Shown here: one piece after another, positions 33,036 through 46,136 of the stretch
Numbering within the stretch: the stretch's first letter is position 1
How the letters are laid out: every line of letters begins with the position of its first letter
NCBI RefSeq assembly: GCF_009727055.1
Contig: NC_052349.1
Coordinates: forward strand, 46,098,172 to 46,162,171
Direction: 5' to 3'
DNA: 64,000 bases
Origin: Benincasa hispida
Lineage: Eukaryota > Streptophyta > Magnoliopsida > Cucurbitales > Cucurbitaceae
Program-made: the position numbers and the translations under genes
Notes under the pieces: generated by a model
Seen by the model: only the letters and a program-made list of their open reading frames with translations
What the model was told of the DNA's origin: nothing
Database searches by the model: none

Positions 33036-35155
33036 CTTAATATCATTGGTTGAGTTTGAACATTTAGTACTCATTAGCTTAGTTGTTTGGATTCATTCTC
33101 ATGAGACTGATAGCTCTCATATTAGTATGGTGCTATACGCAACATACTCCCTATATTTAAGTTAATATTAAGTGGAAGTGATGTCGAGATGATTAAGTAA
33201 TTCCTTGATTAATTAAATTAACCCTCTATTTGTATGTTTCATTCTGACATACATGTCAGGGCTGTATAATCTTAGTAGACCGGAATTACAGTCAGGAGAT
33301 CATGTGCCTCAATTGTGTTTGTGGGCAGATTAGGCCTAGTTTTTCCCCTGTCCATGAGCTTTGTCGAATTTACCCCATAAAATTATTATTAATAATTTAT
33401 GTTAGATTATAAATTTATTCAATGATTTTTAAATTTGCGTTGATTTGATGTTTAAACTTTAAAAAGTATTTAATACATTATATATTTTTTTCAAACAAAA
33501 TATCTATAACCGAAACGAACCAAGCAAAACAAACCAAATCAAATTAATCTTCAATGATAAGGGGATTACTGGAAAGACATCATTCTAGATACACGAGAAC
33601 CCATAAGAGGAGGTCAAAGAGATAAGTTATGAGCAACTTTGTTCTCCTCTCTAAGAACTTTATAGACAAGAGCAACATTTACAGAAGAAGATATATTATT
33701 GAACTTTCAACTTTATATCAAACGATTCTATAAACCTTCGAAAGGACTAAATCTTGTATAAAAAAAGGCTAAATAAATTTGTAAACTTACAATTTTGTGT
33801 AAAAAAACAATTTTCAATTTTATGCCAATGTGTTCTTAACTTATTCGATAAATGTATATATTTTTTATTCACATATATAGTAAACATACGAAATTGAAAT
33901 CTCAAACTCTATTAGACACATAAAACTCAATTTTATATCATTTTTAATTTTAACTCAATTTTATGTCTAATAGGGATTTTTTTTTTCTGAACAAAATTAA
34001 CGTATAAAGGATATATCATATATATTAGATATAAAATTGAAGGTTTAGAGACCTACTAGATAGAAAATTTAAAATTTAGAAACTAATTATACACAAATTC
34101 GAAAGTTCAAGAATATATTAGATATTGTTTAAGGATCAGATAGATACAAATCCAAAAGTTTTAACTTATAATTTAACCATTCTTTTAGAAAAATAATATT
34201 ATTAGCTTTAAAAATGATAATATTTAAAATCTCATCAATTAAAAAATTGAAAAACAACATAATATTATTAGTATTACCTTCACAATGTTTCTAAAAGATT
34301 CTCGAAAAAGAAAACAAATAACAAAAATTGTTTTTTAAGAGTCAAGTCTGATTATTTATTAATTTATTACTTTTTAAAAAGAATTCTGATTACTTGAACC
34401 ATATTTGTTTTGTTTTTCATTTTTGTTATGATAACATTGACATTTTCTTAAACCTTATATTTTAAGAAAAATATTTGCTAGTTTTTAAAAGTTGACTATT
34501 TTTTTTTTATAAAAAAGTTGACTAAAATTTTTAAAAGCAAAGACAGTTTGAATGAGCCTTAAAATGATGAGTTTTGAATCTCAATCAATAATGTATAATT
34601 TCAAAGTCACTTAAATCATATTTTCTCGATGAGAGGACGTACAAGTTTATAGTTCAATTAGTAAATCTAAGTATTTTTTCCTTCAAAGATAATGTATTGT
34701 TAAAAAGAGATTAGGGACCCCACAACTTAAAGTCAAGATACGAATAAAATACTATAAAACAATATAATAAAGTAACCAAATAATCGAATCCAAAAAAGAA
34801 ACAAAATCACACAAAACTCAAGGAAAAAGATTCCAAAGTGAAAAGTCCACTTGGTTTTCCCCGGAGAAGCTCCCAACCATTTAGAACAACAAATAAGAAT
34901 CTGAATATCAAGATTAATCAAATGAGGAGGACGCAAGGGCATGGACAAACCTATTACATGCACCAACCATGGTAAATAACAATATATTAAACAACTTTCC
35001 AAACCTTATGCCTTAGTTGATTCTTTTTGCTAAAAGAGCAATGTAAGTTTTAAGTTCATGATTATACAATAAAACCCTAACATTGTGTAAAACAATAAAA
35101 GCCAAGATCTTTGAACTAGACGATTTTCACAATAACATTAGTTAGAATAACATAT
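33036..35155. other. intergenic, no supported gene
   Basis: AT-rich. 33240-33370 is GC-richer (CTGACATACATGTCAGGGCTG contains a TGACATACATGTCA palindrome, followed by CAGTCAGGAGATCATGTGCC) and 33560-33670 is purine-rich. The frame at 34733-35002 on minus (Leu/Ile-rich, contains SKWLGASPGKTKWTFHFGIF) has no family I recognise. Confidence 0.4.
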
Positions 35156-35995
35156 TGAGGGGGTCGCTTCTTACAGTGGAAGCGAATAATCGCTTTGCTT
35201 TCAATTTTGCTTTGAAAGATTACAACACAGAAAAGAAAAATATACGTACATTATGCATTCTGTACAGGTTAAGCATGTAAAATTCAGGGAAGAAGAAACT
35301 TACCTTTGAAGATCCTCTTAAAAAGCACAACAGTATTCATCAAGATATCTTCTTCTTCAGCGAACCAATCTCCCCTGACGTCTCCATAGGATCTTCCCTG
35401 TTATTTTTTAGCAAGGAATTGGTTTGTGAAAGCCTCTTTTTGAAAGAGTAGGGAATAAGAATTTAGAGAGATTTCACATGGAACTCATTTATCTTAAAAT
35501 CTCTAAGAGAGAAGGAGAAGAGGGAGAGCATTGAAATAAAAAAAAAAACCTTTTTTTTCTTTAAGAACTAACTTCATTGTAAAGAGAAATTACCCCTTTT
35601 TCCCATATGTGAAGTAGGGAGTTATTAAAACAACCAAAACCCTAATTTAAATTAAATGAAATAAATTTAAAAAATATTAATAATTTAATCAAATTAATTA
35701 ATTAATTTTTAATTAAACATCTCATATTTAATTGAATGTACATTTGAATCGTATTCAAATGCACGTATCTTTTGTAACCTATAGTTTTAATATGAATCTC
35801 AATCATATTAAATTTTAATCTATAGTTATATTATGAATCTAATTCATATTATTTTAATATAAATCTAATTCATATTAGTAATTATTTGAATTTTATTCAA
35901 ATACAATAAATCTCCTTTTATTATAAAGTTTATAATTTTGAATCTTTTTCAAAATTAACTTTATATTATAGTATATCTCTATACTTTAAATATAA
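35156..35995 (-). mobile_element. LTR, 3' portion, truncated
   Basis: The minus-strand LTR end TGAGGGGGTCGC begins at 35156. Landmarks shared with the 40728-44902 LTR family follow: AACTTACCTTTGAAGATCCTCTTAAAA and CTCTAAGAGAGAAGGAGAAG, then an AT-rich region with ACCTATAGTTTTAATATGAATC. The LTR 5' part is missing beyond about 35995. Confidence 0.65.
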
Positions 35996-36059
35996 ATGAG
36001 AGAGGAGAGAATTAAGTGATGGAGATCATGATATATATTAAAAATATAAAAATAGTTTG

Positions 36060-36460
36060 TTATAAGATGAAGAATAAAAGTGCAGAAATAAAGTGTAAAA
36101 ATGAGAAGTAAAGAGATGAATGAAGTAAGAAGATGATCGTCGATAGTAGTTTCATGCTTCCTGTCGATCTGAGATGATAGGTCTGTTGTGTTCTTCGGTG
36201 GAGTGGTGGAGAATGGACTCTCTCGAGTTCTTCTTCTCTGGCGGCAACAAGAGTTCTACACGATGAAGATTGCCTCAGAAAGGGGTGAAATCTTCTTCTC
36301 CAAATTTGGGATGAAGAATGTTTCTGGGGTCTGAATTTTCGCGCGTCTTCTTTTGTTGACATATATATAGAGTTGGACGCAGGGATCACAAATTTTTCAC
36401 ATTCGTTGTTATAGTGGTCGGTGTTCCCTCAGATGTGTTCAGTTGCTTCTTGCTTTGCCA
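36060..36460 (-). promoter_or_regulatory. promoter/leader-like segment, unassigned
   Basis: On minus, CTCTATATATATGTC (36373-36359) is a TATA-like box. It is followed by about 200 bp of GC-richer, purine-rich leader and an ATG at 36153 giving a 31-codon hydrophobic peptide (MKLLSTIIFLLHSSLYFSFL...). It could be an LTR U3/R boundary or the relic of a gene start. The alternative 109-codon frame 36389-36060 has no motif. Confidence 0.3.
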
Positions 36461-36952
36461 CAAGATGAGTTTGATGCATATCTCATTTTCTTCTTGTTTT
36501 TCATCTGTATTCCTGCATATTTAACTCATTTTAATGTAAATTTACTCAAACTCTTCATTTGAATTCACTCAATGCATGGAAAGAAATTTTGCGCTACTCT
36601 CTTATGATTTCAATGTTTTTCTCATCAATTACTTCTAAATATTCTAACTTTAAGAGATAATAACTTGTATAAAAATAAGTTATCAAAGAACACCCAGAGT
36701 AAATCTTGTACCTTTGCCAAAGCGTTCATTAATAGGAAAATCTACAAGTTGTCTAATCCATTTATTTTCTTCACCTCATCGTTCAAGGATTCTTGCATTG
36801 TTGTAACATCTCGATCAATGACAAGGACTGATATAAGCATGATAACACCTAAAATGTGCTACTTCACTCAACTTAATTTGAGGTCGTTATATTGTGTAAT
36901 GTGTTCATTCTATGATTTTGTAAGTTTCAAACATCTAAGAAGCAGAATCGAG
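36461..36952. other. retroelement-like non-coding sequence
   Basis: Words such as AAGTTATCAAAGAACACCCAGAGTA and TAACACCTAAAATGTGCTACTTC occur. The frame 36665-36958 has no recognisable domain. Probably 3' internal sequence of the LTR element whose LTR starts at 36953. Confidence 0.3.
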
Positions 36953-39330
36953 TGTTAGGGTTAAAAATGAGCTAAAACGGACCATTTGGATCCCTAATGC
37001 ATCAACCGAGTCAAAGAATTAGAAAATGATGAAAAATGTCCCTGAAGCCTATGCAATGTTAGGGTTGACGCTAGAAGGCATTCCCTAAAATATGTAACCG
37101 TGAAAGTATAAATATCCTTTTTCTTCATTAAGGTCAGCCCATGTTCACATTTTCATCATCTCTCTCGCCCATTTCCCTTTTCCTATGTATTTTCTCTTAT
37201 TCTTGGCATTTTGGCTTTGTAATCATCCACGTTGACTTCAATATGTGGCTAAGATGAGTTATCTAGCTTAGGAATAGGAGAAAATGATTGTTCATTTGTG
37301 GGGATTTGGTTTATACTCAGATTTCTCGATTGTATGCTTTGTGATTCTTGAACGTATTTCAATTTCTATGATTAAAATTTATGTACGAATTGATCACTAT
37401 TCTTTATTAGCTAAAAATTTTCATATGATATGTGACATTTAATTGTTTGTTGATTATTGGGTAGAACGAATCAAAACATGCTTGTGTGTGATTGATAGAT
37501 TATTTTGAATGGTCAAGTTTACAACATTGCATGATTGGTTTAATTCAAGAACGAAATTAGTTAGTAGGCTAGGCTATCCAGGTTACAAACATCCTACTGT
37601 ACTCTTAATCTTAATTCAAATGTTAGGCTTTTGAAAAGCACTTGAAAAGTGCTTTATTTGTCTTTTAAGTTAGAGTGTTTTTGCTTAATACTATAAGATT
37701 TGATGTTGTTTGCTAGTGATTTTCAAGATTTGAGTGAGATGTAAAGTTAAATAAAAGTGAAAACAGATCAATTTTTTCCAATAAAGATAAGAGTGGACTA
37801 AATATCCAAAGTAAAGAAGAAAAGAAGGCCAAGGATGCCCAAAAAGACGCGTTGTGGTGCTCCAAGATGCTACTTGCAATGCCCAAACCTGAGGCAACAA
37901 AATACTATGGTGATGCAACGCGTCAATGGAGATGCGACATTGTGGCAAACATGTGCACAGAAAGGGCTTTTTCTTCGACGCGCCATGGCGTTGGCTTATA
38001 GCACTGCACTAGCCGTTCATTTTTGGAAACTTTTTCCTATTTAGTCTAGGTTTTCCAACGGTTTTGGAGTTCTTGAGGTCAAGAGAAAAGGTTCTGAGCA
38101 GAATACAAAGGGTACTTGTTGTCGGAGTTGATTGGAGAAGTTAAAGGGTCAATTCCACCACGGAGACGGGATTGGAACGCCAAATAATCCCTTTCTTTCT
38201 CTTTTGTATTTTTAATTCATCTTTATATTTATTCCTTCTAAAGTTGGTTATATCTATGGAAGTCATGCTAGGTTGATCTATCATTGTTCTATGGCTAGCT
38301 CAAATCTTTGGTTTATATCTAAACATTTTTGTCGATCTTGAATGTCAATTTACATTAATACTTTCTAGCATGACCGCTTCTAATACTTTTGGTTGCTTGA
38401 TCTTCAATTTATTCATTTCATGATTTAAAATTTTGCTTTAACAAGAGGGTTTTAGATTAGATCATGCATGTTAAACTATCGTTTGAACATCTAGTGTAGT
38501 CGGATAATTGTAGAGATTGTTGGCGAAGGAGTTTTAATATTTTAGTTAATTATCTAGTTTCAAGAAATTAGTAATCGGTAATTAAGTGAAAGAAAAGATT
38601 GTTTTCAAGAGGAGCAATACATATGAAAGATTTCTAGATCTAGGTGTTGTGTTACTTGGTTAAAAAATTAAAGCAATTGAGTTTAGTAATTTTATTGATG
38701 AAATCTATTCCCTATAATATCTCTTTGTTGAAAATCTCCATACTTAATCACTTGACTTGCTTTCTTAGGATTGGAATACTTTATTTTCATTACAAGTCAG
38801 TCTCCTAAATACAATTAGAACGATCTCTGAATAGCTAAAAGATTATCAAACCGATTATATGAGATATATGATCAAGGTTGTTTTAACTATATTATAATTT
38901 GACATGTGCACTTGCGCCACATTAATTTTTTCAATTAATCAACTATAGTTTAATTATGTTCCTAATTCATGAATTTAAGCACTTGTGACAGCGATTGCAA
39001 ACAAGTAGGCTAAGCACTTGCATGGATGAGAATTATTTTTAGATATTTTATGATCAATCGAACAATTGGATGGATCAGAATTCCTAGGCTAGACTACTTT
39101 AATATTTCTCACACTTTCCTGCACTTTACAATCCTCTCAGTTTATTTTTATGTGCTCTACTTTCTTAATCCACACCAAACCCCCAATTTACCACTTTAGC
39201 TTGAAATTAACTCGTGAAATTTACCTTATGCTTCCTTGCAAATTGATCGGGACTTAATACTAATACTACTCAGTTGTAGTAGCTCGAGATTGGTATTATA
39301 AATTTTATTTGTTTTTAAGATCCCTCGACA
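36953..39330 (+). mobile_element. Ty3/gypsy-type LTR-like region
   Basis: It starts TGTTAGGGTTAAAAATGAGC. It has GTATAAATATCC (37108), a CT-rich leader, and a transcribed-looking middle. Near the end, CCTTATGCTTCCTTGCAAATTGATCGGGACTTAATACTAATACTAC (39226-39270) is followed by ATTGGTATTATAAATTTTATTTG and CCCTCGACA. This terminal layout (a CGACTTAATAC-like stretch close to the LTR end) is typical of large plant gypsy LTRs. Exact ends and target duplication are not established. Small frames inside (37691-37948, 37835-38044) are not genes. Confidence 0.4.
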
Positions 39331-39512
39331 AGTTCTTCCTTTCAAAGCTCGTCCAACTTTAGTGGATGTCAGCAACCGAAACAGCCATACATTTCATGGA
39401 ATCGATGAATTCATCTCTTGTTGCTTCCCACTTATTTCGTTCCTTTGATCTAGTTTACCTCGCTCGACGATCAGATACAAGATTAGTGTACGTTGCTCAT
39501 ATGGAGAGACGA
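39331..39512. other. short spacer left of the Harbinger element
   Basis: No feature recognised. It may contain the left terminus of the PIF/Harbinger element. Confidence 0.3.
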
Positions 39513-40151
39513 TTATTGATAAGTTGATGTGCATTTAGGCTCATCCCCACCATTGAACATGTCCGTGGACTGTGAAGGAAAATGATCTAAACTTGGAAAG
39601 CGCATCGAGCTCAGCATCGAACCCATGTTGGGAGTTTGCATCATCCAGTCGAATTTAATTTTTAGCATCATGTGCATTGGCAGCCTATTGTCCAATTGCA
39701 TGAACATGCTCATATACTGCCCTAGAGCATAGTGATGTGGAAATGATCTTCCATACAGTCCAGTTGCATCCCTATGAGTCTTCAAGATAATATAGATGGA
39801 AGTTGGATGAATGAATGGGTTCATACATATCTTCACTCGTTCATTGTATGCAACCTTCTCACACTGTAACATCATTCGATCATTATTCCAGTTGAACCCA
39901 TTCTTATCCTATAGTAACTCATATAATGCATTATATTTGGCCTTCATTGTTCATAGACGAGAATCTATATGAGGTAATGACTGTAACGATGACTGTGACA
40001 ATTTCTCCAACTTCAACCAATGGATCTCCATCAAGTAGTCATTTTTAAAATCATCCTCAACTCTCCAATAAGGTCTTACAGCCACATCCTGAAGTGTAAC
40101 AACCAAAATGACATCATCTTCTAGTGTCCAAAAATGTTTGTTTAACCCCAC
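39513..40151 (-). pseudogene. Myb/SANT-like protein of a PIF/Harbinger element
   Basis: One minus frame, interrupted by TGA at about 39948-39950 and TAG near 39915, encodes a Myb/SANT-like DNA-binding protein of the kind carried by PIF/Harbinger transposons (and related plant genes). Visible parts are HFWTLEDDVILVVTLQDVAV (start of the Trp-rich helix bundle), HIDSRL, MKAKYNALYELL, DKNGFNWNNDR, and a C-terminal region with MNPFIHP and a His/Met-rich stretch. In these elements the Myb-like protein assists the DDE transposase in binding terminal repeats. It lies directly downstream of, and on the same strand as, the transposase remnant. The two nonsense codons make it inactive. Confidence 0.7.
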
Positions 40152-40727
40152 GATAACGTTGGGATGAAGTTACTAGAAGTCATCCTAAATTTGCCATGAA
40201 AAAAATGAAGCAATGTAGGATGCTATGTACCAAAGAACATGTATTGTTGCAACTGAAAAAAGAATGTATAAAAATTAATAAGAGAAACACATGTTGGAAA
40301 ATCGATCGACAATACAGACTGAAGTGAAAAAAAAAATATATTAGCTACAATGTAATATCAAACATCCATGAATTATCCAATGTCTCGTCACAAATTGTTG
40401 AACATTTCAAGTGCGAGATCTTGTCTCCACCCACGATCCACACATTTGAAGTCTTAATCAAATTGATGTAATGTCCCTCACTCTCTCCATCTCCATTTGT
40501 ATCCTCATTCACCGAGTCATCCAATGGATCACTAGACATCTCTCTTTTTTTAAAAACTGTGGAGCATTCAATATACTGAAATAATCCTTCGTTGTTTCAT
40601 TATGTCATAAAAAGCAGGATTCATAAGAATTTTCCAAGACATCCTTAAAAGGACAAAAAGAACTTTCTATTACATTCCTAACTGCAAGACATTTCATATG
40701 GAAGAATTCTTTTGGGGTGGTTGGTTG

Positions 40728-43700
40728 TGAAGGAAATCGAAAGATGAGGATTTCCATGAGCAGCGGAAGGATCATTCCAAATTTCAATCGTATTCGAACT
40801 TTAACAATTACAGTACACAAATGGAAACATACGTTATGCATAAATCAAAATTACAACATGCTTTTCTAAAGATCAAAGGAAGAATTCACATACCTTTGAA
40901 GACTCATCTTAAAGATCCCTCGATCACAGCAACACAACAACACATGAATGTTCGTACATTACGACCGCTACACTGCACGATCAACTCAACCACGAACACA
41001 ACGATCACCCCAAACTCCACAAATGGCCTCCACAGAACCTCGACTAGTGTCGAGTTGAGTATGATGCCACCACAAAGGTTACCTTGGTATTCTCGGGGTG
41101 AGAATCCAGAGTGTGGGCTCTGTGTAGACTTGGTTAGAGGCAGAGATTGGAGAAGTGTTGGGATTAGTGTCCTAATTCTCCCGGAGTCTCGTTGTTTGTA
41201 ATTATACACATTGTTTATGAATAAAATAAGCGTTATTTCATTCTGACATTTACTCATATCCAATAAACAAAGCTTCATGGTTATTATATGTAGATAAGTG
41301 GATCATGCCTTAAGTGATAACCTAAATAGGTTTGTAATATAATGATTAAGGAGGGATTCTCGATCCTGGTGACACTACGGATACGGATCATTTTGTGGGA
41401 GTTTGCAAGTGTTGTAAACTACTACAGATGGTAGATCCTAACCATTCATGGGGAGACATGCGAGCAGTGGTGTCCTATACAAAGAGTTTGTATAAGACCG
41501 GACCACGAGATGACTCGACTCTATATATAACGCCGTTGATACTAGAGACTTACATCTCATCTAAACGACCATAGGTGACATGATCTCAATCCTGAGTGTT
41601 TTGAGAACTCCTATCTTTGAGAGCGGCTCTTTGATTAGTATGGGTGAGAGTGGCCAGATTACAAACTCAACATGCCTACCTTTTTGGGGACTTGTCTAAT
41701 CTGGGAGTTGGGAACTTAGTTATACAAGATGGAATTCACTCATTCCCCAAAGTAGGGGTAAGTCGATAGATTGCTCTCTTAAGGGCTGATTCCGGGGCTT
41801 GAACATAGTGGCCACAATTTTTCTTTGGAAGAGAGAACTCAGTTATAGTAGAACTATGACTTATGTTCATTAGAGGAATCAGTGGTACTTAAGGAGTTAG
41901 ATGTAACTATAGAGGCATAATGATTATTGGCCCAGCTGTATTTACGAGCGATCTGTGAAGGGTTGTCGCACTGTTGATTGGTTAAGATGGACACATAATA
42001 TATCTGTAGTAAGAAGAGTTGAGTTATCGGTCTTTAGTGGAGTGCCTGGTAGTTAACAGATGGTGGATCCCATGACTAAAGAGTTCAGTCAATTATTCAC
42101 GTACTGTTGGAGCTTCGAGCTACAGGTCCATAAGGTCCCCTTAGTAGCTTAATGGATTCAAGTTAAGGATCAGTTCTTGGTGTTGATTTGAAATGTTCAA
42201 ATTGACAAGAGGTAATTCGATTATATATGATATAATTGGTATGATGTATGAGATACATCTAGTGGAGGGTTAATGTAAATGAGATTTATATTAAGTGTCA
42301 GGGAATAGAAAAAGTGCTATGGTTTATATGTTTCATGAGATGAAATATTAAAACTATAGATTATAAATATATTATGTAAGTTAGTTATCACTTATATTTA
42401 TAATAATATTAATTATTAGATAATTATCTCTTTTTCACTAATAACCAATTGAGTGGGAGGTTATTGGTGGTTTCATGGTAACCGTGAGATAAAAGGAAAA
42501 ATGTTTTCCTATTTTTAAAAAGATTTTGCAAGTTGTTAATTTGAGATTTTCCAATCTCGAAAATTACTCACGGAATAGTTGTCAAGTAAATTAGATTTAT
42601 TAAACGACAGCTTGGAGAGACTAGACGATTGTGGAGTGTTCTTACATGATAGACACTCAGCTAGACAATGAGCTAAACGATCGCATAGCTTTTGCTAGAC
42701 GATCACATAGCTTTTGATAAACGATTGGGCATCGGCCTATGCGATAGGCTTTATCTTCTCGCACTTGTTCAATCGTTTACACGATTTTCCTCATTCGGTT
42801 TCATCCTTTAACCAAGTCCACACAGAGCCCATACTCTGGATTCTCACACTAAGAATACCAAGGTAACCTTGTTGGTGGTGTCATACTCAACTTGACACAG
42901 TCGAGGCTCTGTGGAGGCCGTTCGTGGTTTTCGGGGTGTTCATGATATTAGTGATCGTTTTGTTCGAGTTTGTTGTGATTGTACAGTGTAATGGTCATAT
43001 TGTACGAGTGTTTGAGTGTTGCAGTGTTACGGGTTTTCGAGCATTCGTGATAAAAGAACTTAAAGATGAGTCTTCAAAGGTTTGTTGATTCCTTCCCTCG
43101 ATCGTGTAGTAAAGCATGCTGTAATTTATGTTTTGCGCATAACCTATTGTTTCCGTTTCTTAACTGTAATTGTATTATTCATATACCAATGAAATTTGGA
43201 AAGATCCTTCCGTTGCTCATGGAAATCCTCATGTCCGATTTCCTTCAAGAAGAACAATCGTGTAAATGATTGAGCAAGTGAGAGATGTCAAAGCCTATTG
43301 TATAGGACAATTCCCAATCATTTAACAAAAGCTATGCGATCGTTTAGCTAATCGTCCAGCTGAGTGTCTATCCTATATGAACACTTCACTCCAAGCTGTT
43401 GTTTAGTAAATCTTATTTACCTGACAACCTTTCCGTGAGAACTTTCCGAGAGTGAAAATCTCAAAATCAACATTTGCAAATCTTACTAAATTTAGGAAAA
43501 CATTTTCCCTTTTATCTCACGATTACCATGAAACCACTAATAATCTTCCACCCAATTGGTTATTAGAGAAAAAGAGATAATTATCTAATAATTAATATTA
43601 TTATAAATATAAATGATAACCAACTTACCATACTATATTTATATCCTAACCAACTTACCATACTATATTTATATCCTATAGTTTTAATATTTCGTCTCAT

Positions 43701-44902
43701 GAAACATATAAACCATAACTCTTTTTCTATTCCATGGCACTTATTGTAAATCTCATTTACATTAATCCTCCACTAGATGTATCTCATGCATTACACCGTT
43801 CATATCATATATAATCGAATTACCTCTTGTCAATTTGAACATTTCAAATCAACACCAAGAACTGGTTCTCAACTTGAATCCATTGAGCTACCAAGGGAGC
43901 CTTATGGACCTGTAGCTCGAAGCTCAAATGGTACGCGAATAACTGACTAGACTCTTTAGTCACATGATCCACCATCCATTAACTGTTAGGCACTCCACTA
44001 AAGTCCGATAATTGAACTCTTCTTACTACATATATATTATGGGTTCATCTTAACCAATCAACAGTGCGACAACCCTTCACAGATCGCTCGTAAGTACAAC
44101 TCAGCCAATAACTATTATGCCCCTGTAGTTACATCTAACTCCTTAAGCACAACCGATTCCTCTAATGAACATAAGTCATAGTCCTACTATGACCGAGTCC
44201 TCTCTTCCAAAGACAAGCCGTGGCCACTATGTTCAAGCCCTAGAATCAGTTCTTAATGGAGCAATCTATCTATTTACCCCTGCTTCGGAGAAGGAGTGAA
44301 TTCTATCTTGTGTAATTGAGTTCCCAGCTCCCAAATTAGACAAGTCCCAAAAAAGGTAGGCATGTTGAGTTGGAATCTGGTCACTCTCACCCATACTAAT
44401 CAAAGAACCACCCTCAAAGGCAGGAGTTCCTAAAACACTCAGGATTGAGGTCATGTCACCTATGGTCGTTTAGGTGAGATGTAAGTCACTAGTATCAACG
44501 ATGTTATATACAGAGACGAATCATCTCGTGGTCCGGTCTTATACAAACTCTTTGTATAGGACGCCCTTGCTCACATGTCTCCACATGAATGGTCGGGATC
44601 TATCATCTGTAGTAGTTCACAACACTTGCAAACCTCTACAAAGCGGGCCGTATCCGTAGTGTCACCAGGATCAGGTATCCTACCTTAATCCTTATACTAC
44701 AGACCCATTTAGGTTATCACTTAACACATGATCCACTTGTATATTTCATATACATGCTTAAGTTTACATACAATAACCATGGAGCTATGTTTATTGGATA
44801 TGAATAAATGTCAGAATGAAATAATTCTTATTTTATTCATAAACAATATGTATAAATTACAAACCACGGGACTCCGAGAGAATTAGGACACAAATGCCAA
44901 CA
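40728..44902 (-). mobile_element. solo LTR (outer), family L2, with a nested LTR; decayed TSD
   Basis: The minus LTR runs from GCCAACA (44902, LTR start TGTTGGC) to TGAAGGAAATCG (40728, LTR end). Removing the nested LTR leaves about 2.08 kb, nearly the length of that nested copy. Flanks in LTR sense are TAACT and CAACC. The Harbinger reading frame around the junction (NDH-Q-P-TTPKEFF) shows that CAACC was the original target, so the left copy has two C-to-T changes. Confidence 0.88.
41156..43247 (+). mobile_element. solo LTR (nested), family L2, TSD AGAAG
   Basis: It starts TGTTGGGATTAGTGTCCTAA, ends GATTTCCTTCA, and is flanked by an exact AGAAG duplication (41151-41155 and 43248-43252). It sits in opposite orientation inside a copy of its own family. 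The outer sequence is collinear across the insertion (CTTGGTTAGAGGCAGAGATTGG | AACAATCGTGTAAATGATTGAGC). Length 2092 bp. Confidence 0.92.
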
Positions 44903-45854
44903 AGTTAGTGGTCATTCCTCCAATCATTTGGATGGTACTGTTGACCTCTATATTGTGTTAAAAATCTCTCGCATATGGTAACCAACATCAACCAAATAGT
45001 AACAATGTAAGTTGGAAAAATACTGAAGGTTCAAATTATGGCCACTTTATGTAGTAGGTAAATTGCATAAGACTATGTATGTATGACAACTGTACCTCCA
45101 GGGATTTTCAATCCATTTGACCTATTTAATGCATCCCTAAATACTCTCTCCCCCCATCATGTATTGAACTCTCCCAACTAGGTAAAACATATATGAATTA
45201 CATATCAGGGAAGCAAACTTTCAACACATTGCAATTTCGTTCTTCCTTGTCCTATACTTTCCTTTTCTAGACTATAGAATGTGTACTTTAATGTGAGTTC
45301 CATCTAAAGTAGCCGAACAACCCTAAAGAACAAAATCATTAATAATACTCACAAGTGAGGGGATTAAATCCCATAATAGAAGCGTTATGAACGCCTTGCA
45401 TTCCGCAATTCGATTTTTATATAAACAAATTCAAAATATTTACATCCAATATAGCATGCTTTAGGGAAAAAGATTAGAATCATTCTTACCTTTGTAGATT
45501 CCCAAGCTTCACGAACAATCCTCTTTAAGTTCCAACGAATAACTCCTCTAACGATCTTGATCACGAACGATTTCTTGAACAATCCCGAACACTACCACGA
45601 GAGTAACCTCGTTATTCTCTCGGATTCCAATAGAGGGATAGGTGGTATCCAACTATTCGGAGAAGGAGAGGAGAAAATGGTTTTGGAGAGTAGAGAAGAT
45701 TCTCTTTGTGGCTTAGGAAAAATTTTGCACAATAACACTTGTGTGCTGTGTATTGTCTGTGTCTATTTCTCCCAAAGGGGCTATAGGGAGGTCTTTATAT
45801 AGAGAATGGTCAAACCCTTTTCTTAATTATTTTTCTATTTCCCTTTTTCCACAG

Positions 45855-46070
45855 TTAATTAATTAAATAACACTTGTTTAATTAATTAGCCTAATTAATT
45901 AAATAACACTCGTTTAATTAATTAACCTAACTAATTAAATAATACTTGTTTAATTAATTAGCCTAATAAATTAAATAACACTTGTTTAATTAATTAGCCT
46001 AATTAATTAAATAACACTTATTCAATTAATTAGCACAATTAAATAATACTTATTTAATTTAATTTGCACA
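45855..46070. repeat. 36-bp minisatellite inside the solo LTR
   Basis: About six units of AATTAATTAAATAACACTTG + TTTAATTAATTAGCCT (36 bp). The related LTR at 17985-20321 carries only about two such units near 19705-19775. Confidence 0.85.
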
Positions 46071-46110
46071 TTAATTAAATAACTATCTATACATTAAATC
46101 TAATTTAATG

Positions 46111-46136
46111 TATATATATATATATATATATATATA
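46111..46136. repeat. TA dinucleotide run
   Basis: Thirteen TA repeats within the LTR. Confidence 0.9.

Noticed and set aside
36948..39298. TCGAG on both sides of the gypsy-like LTR region as a target duplication
   Set aside because: The right-hand copy would make the LTR end in TAGC rather than CA, and a 5-bp match within the searched range is likely by chance.
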